A DNA stretch of 64,000 nt. It comes from Terriglobia bacterium (lineage in GTDB: Bacteria; Acidobacteriota; Terriglobia; Terriglobales; Acidobacteriaceae). This document shows, one piece after another, positions 34,234 to 42,519 of this stretch; within the stretch, counting starts at the first letter, position 1; every line of letters begins with the position of its first letter. Below the pieces are notes generated by a model. It was not told the origin of the DNA, searched no databases, and saw only the letters and a program-made list of their open reading frames with translations. A program made the position numbers and the translations under genes. The DNA is taken from NCBI GenBank assembly GCA_020073385.1, contig JAIQFH010000002.1:186001-250000 (forward strand), in the 5' to 3' direction.

Positions 34234-34701
34234 ATGTCGAAGGACAATCAGCAGCAGGATGTCGCTGTATTGTTGTCAGCCAAGAATGGATTGGCATATC
34301 TCACCCCGAACGATTGGGCTCTGATCTCCGACAAGGCTGCGCGCATGCAGTTCAAGGCTGGGGAGCAGTTCGTACATCGCGGCAAAAGGACGCACGGCGT
34401 TTACCTGCTGGTCAAAGGGACTGCATCCGTGCAGATTGCCGGGCACGGCAAAGCGCGGGAGATTGGACCGGGGGAAGTTTGCGGAGAGATTTCATTTCTG
34501 GACGAGTTGCCCGCCACCGCGGATGTTTTGGCCATTGAGCCCGTTTGGGCTTACTATCTCGATCGTCCGACTTTGCAGTCGTTGTTCGAACTTTTCCCTC
34601 ATTTGGGATCCCGTTTCTATCGCTCGCTGGCTTCCATTCTTTCGCGACGGCTGCGTGAGTTGATCGATCGACCAGTGACATCCAAGAAAGACCACTCGTA
34701 G
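34234..34701 (+). CDS. Cyclic nucleotide-binding domain protein without HTH
   Basis: The 155-residue protein has one Crp-like cNMP-binding beta-roll: FKAGEQFVHRGKRTHGVYLLVKGTASVQ, GPGEVCGEISFLDELPATADVLAIEP (the phosphate-binding cassette with Gly-Glu and Arg replaced) and the C-terminal helix SLFELFPHLGSRFYRSLASILSRRLREL. The normal R-A in the cassette reads P-A-T-A, so binding of cAMP may be lost. There is no DNA-binding domain, so it is a stand-alone sensor or scaffold rather than a Crp regulator. The transporter gene downstream is 134 bp away. Confidence 0.85.
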   Translation: MSKDNQQQDVAVLLSAKNGLAYLTPNDWALISDKAARMQFKAGEQFVHRGKRTHGVYLLVKGTASVQIAGHGKAREIGPGEVCGEISFLDELPATADVLAIEPVWAYYLDRPTLQSLFELFPHLGSRFYRSLASILSRRLRELIDRPVTSKKDHS

Positions 34702-34835
34702 CGGGCGACGACATCGCACACTTGTGCTAGCCTAGGAGTCCGGTCAGCCCGCGAATTTCTTACGGCGATGCTGAGGCTGGAGCCATCCGGCAAGAAGTCG
34801 GCGGAGGGCGCCGCGTCCTGGATGCTCAATCTCGA

Positions 34836-35591
34836 ATGGCTGACGTTGTTAATCTGCGACTCGCGCTAGGTTCCGCCGCCCTTTTAGGGTTCCGGCACGG
34901 CCTGGACTACGACCACATCGCAGCCATCACCGATATCAGCAGCGTACAGGCCCGCCCCCGCGATGCCATGCGCTACGGCTTGCTCTATGTGGCTGGGCAT
35001 GCCGCCACTGTAGCCGTGCTGGGGAGTGCGGCGGTGATATTCCGCATCTCGTTGCCTCCGGCCAGCGACCGCTGGGCGGAACGTCTGGTTGGCATCACTT
35101 TGCTGCTCCTGGGACTGTACGTTCTGGGGACGTTCTTCCGTCCCTGGGCACACAGTCATGCGCCTCGTACGCGGATCACAATCCTGGTGAACGGGGCGTT
35201 GTGGGTCTACTGGCGATTAAGCCGCTTATTCGGCGGCACGCGTGTGCAACCGCCTCAGGTTTTCAAAGACGGATACGGAACCACGTCCACTTTCGTGGTC
35301 GGAGCGGTTCACGGCCTGGGCGCGGAAACCCCCACCCAGATCCTGCTCTTTCTTATGGCCGCGAACCTGGGCGGAACGGGAGTAGGGCTGCTCGGGCTTC
35401 TGATGTTCATCATAGGCCTCGTGTTCATGAATACGTTGCTCTGCGCTTCTGCGGCCGGGATGTTTTCAGCGACTTTGGCCCGCCCATATGCCTTGCGGGC
35501 GCTGACGTTAGCCACCTCCGCCTATAGCATCATCGTCGGAGCCATCTTCCTGCTGGGTTCGGCGGATCGGCTGCCTTCCCTGACCGGTTAA
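34836..35591 (+). CDS. NiCoT-like nickel/cobalt transport protein
   Basis: A 251-residue inner-membrane protein with about seven hydrophobic segments. The first helix has the NiCoT signature RHGLDYDHIAAITD (HX4DH), the motif essential for Ni2+/Co2+ uptake. Other features are YVAGHAATVAVLGS and FVVGAVHGLGAETPTQILLF, with the HGLGAETP motif of this family. It is smaller than classical HoxN/NixA (about 330) and closer to the short bacterial variant. The ATG at 34836 has no strong ribosome-binding site; no longer in-frame start fits. No nickel enzyme or cobalamin gene is nearby. Confidence 0.85.
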   Translation: MADVVNLRLALGSAALLGFRHGLDYDHIAAITDISSVQARPRDAMRYGLLYVAGHAATVAVLGSAAVIFRISLPPASDRWAERLVGITLLLLGLYVLGTFFRPWAHSHAPRTRITILVNGALWVYWRLSRLFGGTRVQPPQVFKDGYGTTSTFVVGAVHGLGAETPTQILLFLMAANLGGTGVGLLGLLMFIIGLVFMNTLLCASAAGMFSATLARPYALRALTLATSAYSIIVGAIFLLGSADRLPSLTG

Positions 35592-35855
35592 ACCGCGGCT
35601 GGCACCCGCCAACTACCGGTCTCCAAGTCGCAAGAAAGTTGATTCAGTGTGCAGCACTTTGCACTCAGGTGTTGGCTCGGGACATGGCATTATCGTCTAT
35701 GTTATTGATACAAAATAGTTTACTGGATTGATGAATTTGGCAGTCCGTGTGCACGTTGGAGATGGGATAGTTTCGCTCTACCTATGTTTCAGACTTGCGG
35801 TGATGGGACCGCAAGAACAATAAAATAAAAGCGGTTGATGTGGGAGGAAGTACAC

Positions 35856-36455
35856 ATGAAGCGGATGATATTGCTGTTCTTGCTAGCTTTAGCGCTGCCG
35901 ATGGCGGCGTTCGCAAATAACTCGGTGGACTTCACGAACGCGGGCGGCACGTTGAGCGGCAGCAGCGCGGGGTTGAGTCTGACCGGTTCCACGCTGATCG
36001 CGATGGGAACCGGCGGCGGGATTATTACCGGGAATCTGGGCACACTCGACTTCTCGACGGCCGGATTGACCGGTGGGAACCTGCAGACGGGCGCGACCTT
36101 TGCGGCCGGCGGAAGCTTCACCATTACCGGCAACGGCACGAACGGGATTTCAAACGGCGTGATCTTTACGGGCACGTTCTCCGGGCCGGTTACCTGGACT
36201 ATGGTTACCCTCGCCAATGGCACCCACAACTACACGCTGAGCGGAGCCTTGACTGGGACATGGATGGGCGGTGGGACGGTGAACGGCGCAACCGTGCAAC
36301 TGACCATTAACACGGGCAAGGGCTTCTTTAACGGATCCACGACCATCTCCAGCGGAGACACCAACATCGTGGTTCCTGAGCCTGGCTCTCTCACCCTGCT
36401 GGGTACCGGACTGGTCGGCCTGGCCGGCGTCATCCGGCGTAAGCTGAAAGCGTAA
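35856..36455 (+). CDS. PEP-CTERM sorting-domain protein
   Basis: The 199-residue exported protein has a signal peptide (ILLFLLALALPMAAFA). The middle is a Gly/Thr/Ser/Asn-rich beta-type region. The C-terminal sorting signal is VPEPGSLTLLGTGLVGLAG followed by a basic tail RRKLKA. PEP-CTERM proteins are anchored and cleaved by an exosortase and often belong to biofilm exopolysaccharide systems. The start ATG 35856 has GGAGGAAG six bases upstream. A strong terminator follows at 36482. No exosortase gene is in the window, so it acts in trans. Confidence 0.92.
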   Translation: MKRMILLFLLALALPMAAFANNSVDFTNAGGTLSGSSAGLSLTGSTLIAMGTGGGIITGNLGTLDFSTAGLTGGNLQTGATFAAGGSFTITGNGTNGISNGVIFTGTFSGPVTWTMVTLANGTHNYTLSGALTGTWMGGGTVNGATVQLTINTGKGFFNGSTTISSGDTNIVVPEPGSLTLLGTGLVGLAGVIRRKLKA

Positions 36456-36481
36456 GCTAAACTAACTCCCATCGAAATCTA

Positions 36482-36509
36482 GCCCCGCCCTACTTGGGCG
36501 GGGTTTTTC
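36482..36509 (+). terminator. Rho-independent terminator of the PEP-CTERM gene
   Basis: The stem CCCCGCCC/GGGCGGGG with a TACTT loop is followed by TTTTT. It begins 27 bp after the stop codon. Confidence 0.9.
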
Positions 36510-36633
36510 CTTTCTGGAGCTTTTCCTGAGCTAGTTTTCCTTGATCGGCTACCCATTACCCCGGTAATCGAAGCCGGGGGATAACCGTTGACCGGCGTGC
36601 CACCGGCTTCTTACAGTGCCAACAGGGGGTGGT

Positions 36634-36897
36634 ATGAAGGACATTCATGAGGTCCTGCGACAAAAGCAGGCAAAATACGCCCAACTTGGCAAACAGATTG
36701 AAATGCTCCAGCAAGCGGCGGAGAAACTCCGTGAAGTAGCACCGCTTCTTGCCGAGAGCGACGAAGAAGATAACGTAGTGCTAGCAGAAGTGGATGACGC
36801 CGGCTCTGCCGACGCACTCGCAGCGAAAGCGGGCGCCAGTGGCGGCGGTTCGACAGGGTCCAAAGCGGCGCGGCCCACAGCGCCTCGTTGGCCGTAA
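36634..36897 (+). CDS. Small coiled-coil protein
   Basis: An 87-residue protein from ATG 36634 behind AGGGGGT. The first half is a heptad-type helix (VLRQKQAKYAQLGKQIEMLQ, then QAAEKLREVAPLLAE); an acidic patch (ESDEEDNVVLAEVDD) and a Gly/Ser-rich tail follow. No known family. The receiver/PilZ gene begins 33 bp later, so both are probably co-transcribed, and the protein may be a small partner of the c-di-GMP effector. Confidence 0.75.
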   Translation: MKDIHEVLRQKQAKYAQLGKQIEMLQQAAEKLREVAPLLAESDEEDNVVLAEVDDAGSADALAAKAGASGGGSTGSKAARPTAPRWP

Positions 36898-36930
36898 AGC
36901 TGAGGGCGAGAGCCCATCCCGATCGAAGCT

Positions 36931-38070
36931 ATGAATCTTCAGGCATTACTGGTCTCGAGCGACGACTCCGCTGCGGACGTGCTGGGCAGAGTTCTGTCCG
37001 GCTTCGGCATCGCCACGGACCGGTCCAGCGATCCGGAAACTACTCTGGCGCGTATCCACCAGCAGAAGTTCGACGCCTTGGTCGTTGATTTCGATGATCA
37101 GAAGCTGGCGGAAGAGGTCCTGCTCCAGGCCAAGAAACTGGGAACGGGGCCGCTCAGCGTGGCGCTGGTGGCCGACACCGCAAAAGTACGCCATATCCTT
37201 AGCGGTGGCGCGCACTTCGTCCTCTACAAACCGATTTCCGAGGAAGCGGCGCGAGCTGGATTGCGCGCAGCTGCGGCACTGTTGACGCGCGAGCGGCGCA
37301 GGGCATTCCGAGTTCCAGTGCAGGCGGCGGTCGAAATCACGCTGCCTGACACCCGGAAAGTCGACGGCATTCTCCTGGATCTCTCTGAGACTGGAATGGA
37401 TGTCCTCACCGCCGAAGCCCAAACCGTAGGTTCTTTGCTGGCTTTCCACTTCCAACTGCCCGATGGAGCGGTAGAAGTCGAGGGTCACGGGCAGGTGGTA
37501 TGGGCCAACCCGAACGGTCAGACCGGCGTCCACTTCGTGGATGTGCCGGACATCGTAAAAGAAAAACTGAAGGCATGGCTCAAAGGTGCGGCGGTGGCCG
37601 CTGGCGCCGAGGATGATGAAATCGTTCCGCACTGCAAGCTGACCGATCTGAGTTTGGGTGGCTGCTATGTGCAGACAGACGCGCCTTTTCCCGAAAGCTC
37701 ACTCGTCGATTTGTGCTTCAAGGCCAACGAGCTCGAAGTTCACACCGAAGGTATGGTTCGCGTGGCCCATCCCGGACAGGGCATGGGACTCGAGTTCCCT
37801 TCTCGCACGTCTGAACAGCGAGCGCAGGTAGCGACCCTGATCACTTTCCTGCGAAACAATTCCAATGCTTTGCCTGAGTTAAGCATCTCTCCGAAGGCTC
37901 TGGTCGCCGACCTCACACAATTTGAGGCTGTCGACAAAAGCGCTCAAGGTGCCGAGGACATGGAAGATCCATTGCTTGAACTCTTGCGTCGCGGGACTTC
38001 CCTGCAGCAGGAAGAGTTCCTCGGCGAACTCCAGCACCAGCGCAATCCCCAGGACGTTGCCACGGCGTAA
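36931..38070 (+). CDS. Receiver-like domain fused to two PilZ domains
   Basis: The 379-residue cytoplasmic protein starts with a degenerate response-regulator fold (LLVSSDDSAADVLGRVLSGF, VVDFDDQ, YKPISEEAARAGLRAA); the phospho-acceptor Asp position is kept as DFDD, but neighbours vary. PilZ 1 (about 120-220) has RRRAFRVPVQ and DLSETGMDV, the RxxxR and DxSxxG needed for c-di-GMP. PilZ 2 (about 225-310) keeps LTDLSLGGCYVQT but lacks a clear RxxxR. A helical tail ends it. It is therefore a probable c-di-GMP effector with one good and one weak site. Confidence 0.88.
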   Translation: MNLQALLVSSDDSAADVLGRVLSGFGIATDRSSDPETTLARIHQQKFDALVVDFDDQKLAEEVLLQAKKLGTGPLSVALVADTAKVRHILSGGAHFVLYKPISEEAARAGLRAAAALLTRERRRAFRVPVQAAVEITLPDTRKVDGILLDLSETGMDVLTAEAQTVGSLLAFHFQLPDGAVEVEGHGQVVWANPNGQTGVHFVDVPDIVKEKLKAWLKGAAVAAGAEDDEIVPHCKLTDLSLGGCYVQTDAPFPESSLVDLCFKANELEVHTEGMVRVAHPGQGMGLEFPSRTSEQRAQVATLITFLRNNSNALPELSISPKALVADLTQFEAVDKSAQGAEDMEDPLLELLRRGTSLQQEEFLGELQHQRNPQDVATA

Positions 38071-38526
38071 ATCGTCGTTGGTCGTCCGTTCGTTAGTCGT
38101 TTGCCAAGTCTCGCAGCAAACAAGGCACATCCTCCGCACGACGCATTCAAACCCACAATTCCGGACTCCTCCCAAACTAAAAAGCCTCTCGCGCAACTGA
38201 GTTCACTTTTGCCAACGGCTAACGAGAAACGACTAACGACCACCGAAAAGCCTCTCGTTGGAGGTCATTATTCAGCGGAGATTGGGCAGGAAAGCAAGGC
38301 TGGACTGGGCAGTGCGGTGAGAGCGCGTGTGGAAAGAGAGGCTTTAGGCGGTGGTTCCGAAGAATTGAAGAACCCGAACCCCGTCTCTGGCGCGGATCCC
38401 TCAAATTCTTCGTGGTCTGTTCCACCCTAATGCCAGTAAGCTAGCGTCTCCGCGTTGCGCGGTGGTTTCAGCAGTATTAAATCTGGGTTAAATTGGAGCA
38501 ACCGAATTTTGGGTCACCGGTATTGA
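38071..38526. other. Gene-free stretch with GTCGTT-type inverted repeats
   Basis: GTCGTT-type tract 38071-38105 (ATCGTCGTTGGTCGTCCGTT and on) is answered by an AACGACTAACGACC tract at 38211-38245. A motif AAAGCCTCTCG occurs at 38179 and 38249. No gene is evident; the stretch may form a hairpin or hold the promoter of the following membrane-protein gene. Confidence 0.6.
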
Positions 38527-38721
38527 ATCTCTGGCCTGGAAGAGGACACTCTGGGAAACTCGGGCTCGACGGTTGCGCGGAACTCGCCAGAAACTTGCAG
38601 CCTTTGGTGGAAGCCACTGCTGGCGATCGCTACGGCGGTCCTCACGGCCGAGATTCCATTCTTTTTCTTCGGCACTCCTTCCGGGCACGACGTTGAGTTT
38701 CATCTGTACTCATGGCTGGAA

Positions 38722-40251
38722 GTGCTGGCGCAATGGAAGCACGGAATTCTTTATCCACGTTGGGGAGCGCTCGCGCACTTCGCCTACGGAGAGCCGCGTT
38801 TTGTGTTCTATCCGCCTGCTTCGTGGACCCTGGGCGGAACAATCGGCAGGATCTTTCCCTGGACAATTGTGTCTCCGGTCTACATCTGGATCGTGCTGGT
38901 GCTGGCGGGGATTTCCATGTTCGTGCTGGCGCGCCGCTGGCTCAATCAGCGCGACGCAATCTTCGCCGCCGTGTTGTATGCCGTCAATCCTTATCATCTG
39001 GTGATCGTTTACTGGCGCAGTGCCTTCGCGGAACTGCTGGCCAGTTGTCTGGTTCCGCTGCTGGTCTTGCTCGTCTCGAAGGCGGTCAACGGCGACCGGC
39101 ACGTCGTCGTGCCACTTGGATTGCTGCTCGCGGCGGCATGGCTGACGAACGCTCCGGCGGCGGTCATGATTCATTATTCTCTGGCGCTGTTGATAGTGTT
39201 CTTCGCATGGAAGAACAAATCGCCGAAGCTTCTGCTGATCGCTGCCGGCGCAGTCGCCCTGGGCGCGTGCCTCTCGGCTTTTTACCTGCTTCCGGCCATT
39301 TATGAGCAGAGGTGGATTGATATCGCGAATGCGGTCTCGGCAGGGTCGCGTCCGTCGGACAATTTCCTGTTCATTCACACCACAGATCCGGATCACGATG
39401 CCTTCAACCGAATTGTCTCGTGGCTTGCGGTTCTGGAAGTGGTGGTGATTCTGGCGGCAGCAATCGCGGGCAAACTGTGGCGAGACGCCAGACGCGAGGT
39501 GTGGAAAGCTTTGTCGGTGTGGGCCCTGGCCTGCTCTATCCTCATGCTTCCAATGTCTGCGTTGTTCTGGAAGGTCCTTCCCAAGCTGCAGTTCATGCAA
39601 TTTCCCTGGCGCTGGCTGCTCTGCATGAGCATGATCTTCACCCTCTTCGTAACCGTCGGACTCCGGCGCTGGTGGCAGCGTGGCGCAGTATGCGCATTGT
39701 CGCTGGTGGTCATTCTGGTGGGTTGGCGATTCGTACAGGCTCCGTGGTGGGATACCGCCGCCGACCTGCGCGAGATGCAAGACAATATGGCCACGAGTGC
39801 CGGCTATGAAGGCACGGATGAATACACACCGATCGGAGCCGATCCGTCCGCGATCGATAAGGATGCGCGCAAGGTTACGGTCGTTGGTCCGGCACATGCC
39901 GCCATCGATGTGCTGCACTGGGACGCTGAATCGAAGGTGTTCACCGCGCAAATGTCTGCGTCCGATCTGGTCGCGCTGCGGCTCTTCCGCTATCCCGCAT
40001 GGCGAGCGTTGGTCAATGGACGCGAGGTGGAGACGACGGCCCGCGAAGGCACAGGGCAGATGCTGGTCCCGGTCTCGGCAGGTATGAACCGGGTGGAACT
40101 CAGGTTCGGGCGAACGTGGGATCGCACCGCCGGAGGGTGGATATCCGTCGTCACAGCGGTTTCGACTCTAACACTTGTCCTTTTTTCGGCAAGACGGTCT
40201 CGGGCCTCTGCCCTCGGACCTCAAACTTCCCGGCTGAGGTCAGAGGTCTGA
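38722..40251 (+). CDS. Large membrane protein of the PTPS-related/GT-C type
   Basis: The 509-residue frame begins at GTG 38722 but is open in frame from 38527. The upstream codons encode a plausible first helix (KPLLAIATAVLTAEIPFFFF) and GTPSGHDVEFHLYSWLEVLA, the conserved first-loop motif of this family (HD.EFH). That part therefore belongs to the gene, but no ATG, GTG or TTG is available upstream. About ten hydrophobic helices follow, and a C-terminal periplasmic beta-type domain (VTVVGPAHAAIDVLHWDAES, YPAWRALVNGREV). The role resembles polyprenyl-phosphate-dependent glycosyltransferases or YfhO-like proteins. rdgB follows 15 bp later. Confidence 0.82.
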   Translation: MLAQWKHGILYPRWGALAHFAYGEPRFVFYPPASWTLGGTIGRIFPWTIVSPVYIWIVLVLAGISMFVLARRWLNQRDAIFAAVLYAVNPYHLVIVYWRSAFAELLASCLVPLLVLLVSKAVNGDRHVVVPLGLLLAAAWLTNAPAAVMIHYSLALLIVFFAWKNKSPKLLLIAAGAVALGACLSAFYLLPAIYEQRWIDIANAVSAGSRPSDNFLFIHTTDPDHDAFNRIVSWLAVLEVVVILAAAIAGKLWRDARREVWKALSVWALACSILMLPMSALFWKVLPKLQFMQFPWRWLLCMSMIFTLFVTVGLRRWWQRGAVCALSLVVILVGWRFVQAPWWDTAADLREMQDNMATSAGYEGTDEYTPIGADPSAIDKDARKVTVVGPAHAAIDVLHWDAESKVFTAQMSASDLVALRLFRYPAWRALVNGREVETTAREGTGQMLVPVSAGMNRVELRFGRTWDRTAGGWISVVTAVSTLTLVLFSARRSRASALGPQTSRLRSEV

Positions 40252-40266
40252 GGTCTAAGGTCCGCT

Positions 40267-40899
40267 ATGCGGCGAGTTCTCATCGCTACATCTAATCCCG
40301 GCAAGCTGCGCGACTTCGCGGGAGCGGCGGCTGTGCACGGAATCGAGATTGACGGAATCCCAAACTTCTCTTCCCTGCCGCTCGTTGTCGAAGATGGACA
40401 CACCTTCGAAGAGAACGCGCGCAAGAAAGCGGAGGAATACAGTCGCTACGTGCCCGGAGAGATTGTGGTGGCTGACGATTCTGGACTGGAAGTCGATGCA
40501 TTGAACGGCGCTCCCGGCGTGCATTCAGCGCGCTACGCCGCCGATGAACCGCATCTGGCCGACGCGAATACCGATGACGAAGCGAACAACGCCCGCGTGC
40601 TGCGGGAATTGAAGAGCATTCCTCCGGCGAAGCGGACGGGCCGGTTTGTCTGCGTGCTTGCCGCCGCCCGCAACGGCAAGACTCTCGCGACATTTCGCGG
40701 TGTCGCCGAAGGCGTCATTCTCGACGCGCCCCGCGGGACGAACGGCTTTGGCTACGATCCCCTCTTCTACTTTCCCCAAATCCGGAAGACGTTTGCGGAG
40801 CTCTCCGCCGAGGAAAAATCGAAATACAGCCATCGCGGAGCCGCGTTTCGCCAATTTCTTGACTGGTGTGAGAAGCGAATTTCCGAAAACGCAATCTAA
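40267..40899 (+). CDS. rdgB: Non-canonical purine NTP pyrophosphatase (RdgB/HAM1)
   Basis: RdgB removes dITP, XTP and dHAPTP from the nucleotide pool to avoid mutation. The 210-residue protein has the family marks IATSNPGKLRDF, VVADDSGLEVDALNGAPGVHSARYA, GRFVCVLA and GTNGFGYDPLFYFPQ, with FAELSAEEKSKYSHRGAAF near the end. All substrate-binding residues are present. It begins 15 bp after the membrane protein gene. The GTG of the HAD gene at 40907 is 8 bp past its stop codon, so the two are co-transcribed. Confidence 0.96.
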   Translation: MRRVLIATSNPGKLRDFAGAAAVHGIEIDGIPNFSSLPLVVEDGHTFEENARKKAEEYSRYVPGEIVVADDSGLEVDALNGAPGVHSARYAADEPHLADANTDDEANNARVLRELKSIPPAKRTGRFVCVLAAARNGKTLATFRGVAEGVILDAPRGTNGFGYDPLFYFPQIRKTFAELSAEEKSKYSHRGAAFRQFLDWCEKRISENAI

Positions 40900-40906
40900 A
40901 GAGCCT

Positions 40907-41563
40907 GTGACCATCCCAGCGCCTGCAGGACTGATTTTCGACATGGACGGAGTCCTGGTCGACTCCGAACCCTTGCATAAGAAAGCGAAAGAACTCGCCT
41001 TCGCCGAGGTCGGAATCATCGTCCCCGATTCTGTTTACGACAGCTACAAGGGACAACCGGACGCGACGATGCTCCCGGAGATCCTGACTGCTCGAGGATT
41101 CCACAAGGAAAGAATCGAGGAATTGTTGCGGCGCAAGAGGCAAATCTATGAAGGGATCGAGCATGGTCTGCAGACCGTCGACGGCGCCGCCGACTTCGTG
41201 ACGTGGGCCGCATCCCGCTACAAGATTGCTCTGGCCACCTCCGCCACGGCTCGAAATCGCGAAGCAACACTCAGACTTCTCGAAATCGGCCATCTGTTTC
41301 ACGCCGTAGTGGACGCGAGTGGCCATCAGCGGCCGAAGCCCGATCCGGAGGTGTTCTTGATCGCTCTGGAGCAACTAAGTCTGAAAGCTGCGGATTGCTG
41401 GATCATCGAAGATTCGGTGAACGGGCTGCGAGCGGCAAAAGCTGCTGGCTGCTTCTCTGCGGCGATCACAACCACTTTCGACACAAACACCCTTGTGACC
41501 GCCGGCGCAGACATCGTGGTGGATTCGTTCTCAGAACTACGTGCACTTCTGGAGAGCTTGTAG
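40907..41563 (+). CDS. HAD-superfamily phosphatase (beta-phosphoglucomutase/GS1 type)
   Basis: A 218-residue HAD hydrolase, subfamily IA. Motif I is FDMDGVLVDSEP, motif II ATSATARN, motif III KPDPEVF, motif IV IIEDSVNGLRAAKAAG. The small cap after motif I and the DGVLVDSEP signature fit phosphoglycolate/beta-phosphoglucomutase-like enzymes. The start GTG 40907 is chosen since the conserved core begins 12 residues later and the rdgB stop is 8 bp upstream; longer frames overlap rdgB. The metabolite is unknown. Confidence 0.88.
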   Translation: MTIPAPAGLIFDMDGVLVDSEPLHKKAKELAFAEVGIIVPDSVYDSYKGQPDATMLPEILTARGFHKERIEELLRRKRQIYEGIEHGLQTVDGAADFVTWAASRYKIALATSATARNREATLRLLEIGHLFHAVVDASGHQRPKPDPEVFLIALEQLSLKAADCWIIEDSVNGLRAAKAAGCFSAAITTTFDTNTLVTAGADIVVDSFSELRALLESL

Positions 41564-41607
41564 TCGAGCTTCGCTCGACGGACAGCCGATGGCGGCTGTC
41601 CCCACAT
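41563..41607. repeat. Dispersed palindromic repeat, family A copy 4
   Basis: Two stems: GTCGAGC/GCTCGAC (41563-41579) and GGACAGCC/GGCTGTCC (41580-41601), followed by CCACATTC. Same organisation as copy 1 at 8792. Confidence 0.7.
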
Positions 41608-41669
41608 TCAGTTGATCGATTCAATTCTTTGCTTTGTTCCGGCAATCACTGACCACTGGTCCCGGTTCC

Positions 41670-41699
41670 TTGACTTCCCTTCTCCGCACACAAGATAAT
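41670..41699 (+). promoter_or_regulatory. Promoter of the sdhCAB operon
   Basis: TTGACT (41670-41675) and GATAAT (41694-41699) with an 18-bp spacer fit a housekeeping sigma promoter, 42 bp before the sdhC start. AAGGAGC at 41731 is the ribosome-binding site. Confidence 0.6.
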
Positions 41700-41741
41700 C
41701 AAAGGTTATTTTGTCATCATTGGGGTTCATAAGGAGCTTCT

Positions 41742-42518
41742 GTGGCGTCAGCCAGTTCTTCTGCTCCCGTTTTAGAGCACGGTGTCGCTCCGTTGCGTGC
41801 TGGTCAGGGGATATCGTTTGTGCTTCGCAGGCTGCATTCCCTCACCGGCATCATTCCGGTGGGCGCGTTTCTCTTCGAACACATTCTGATCTCGAATTCG
41901 ACTGCCATCGGACAAAACGGGCCTTCCGCTTACGCCCGCCAGGTCAGCTTTCTGGCGAATCTGCCGCTGGTGTTCTTCCTGGAATTGTTTGGGATCTGGA
42001 TTCCGATCGCTTATCACGCGCTCTACGGCTTTTACATCTGGTATCGCGGAGAAGGCAACACCGTTTCATATCCTTGGACGGGCAACTGGATGTACACACT
42101 GCAGCGTTGGACAGGTGCCATCGCGTTCATCTACATCGTGTGGCATACGTACACCATGCGCTTCACGGGCATCGATTTGCATGACCACCCGCTAGCCTCC
42201 TTCGGCAAGGTGCAGGGAGAGGTCATACACACGCCGCTGTTTTTGTTCTACGTTGTCGGTCTCGTGGCCGCTTCCTGGCACTTCGCTTACGGCATCTGGC
42301 TGTTCTCGGCGAAATGGGGAATTGTTTCCGGCGATAAGGCGCAGAAGCGGTTGCTTCGAGCGTGCCTGGTGTTTTTCCTTCTGCTCTGCGGGGTGGGTTT
42401 GGCGAGTTTGTACTCGTTCCGCTCGCGGCCTATCGCAGACGACGATCAGAACCGTGCCATGATTCAGTCCCACGAAAAGCCAGGCGGCCAGGCGACCGAC
42501 AGAAAGGGGGCACAATAA
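41742..42518 (+). CDS. sdhC: Succinate dehydrogenase cytochrome b558 subunit
   Basis: The diheme b558 anchor of a Bacillus/Deltaproteobacteria-type menaquinone-reactive complex II. The 258-residue protein has five helices and haem-ligand histidines in FVLRRLHSLTGI, AFLFEHILIS, YHALYGFYIW, IVWHTYTMRF and WHFAYGIWLF. The GTG start at 41742 has AAGGAGC upstream. It is followed directly by sdhA. A single large anchor without a separate SdhD is the expected arrangement for this type. Confidence 0.94.
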   Translation: MASASSSAPVLEHGVAPLRAGQGISFVLRRLHSLTGIIPVGAFLFEHILISNSTAIGQNGPSAYARQVSFLANLPLVFFLELFGIWIPIAYHALYGFYIWYRGEGNTVSYPWTGNWMYTLQRWTGAIAFIYIVWHTYTMRFTGIDLHDHPLASFGKVQGEVIHTPLFLFYVVGLVAASWHFAYGIWLFSAKWGIVSGDKAQKRLLRACLVFFLLLCGVGLASLYSFRSRPIADDDQNRAMIQSHEKPGGQATDRKGAQ

Positions 42519-42519
42519 T

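Noticed and set aside
34702-34835. Possible cobalamin or Ni/Co riboswitch before the NiCoT-like gene
   Set aside because: AGCCTAGGAGTCCGGTC only vaguely recalls the B12 box; the other conserved blocks and the right length are missing.
35655-35690. Sigma-54-like promoter upstream of the PEP-CTERM gene
   Set aside because: TGGC is present but the second element lies at the wrong spacing.
38710-39951. Long frame antisense to the membrane-protein gene
   Set aside because: Composition is Arg/His/Gln-rich and lacks any domain; the sense strand encodes transmembrane helices.
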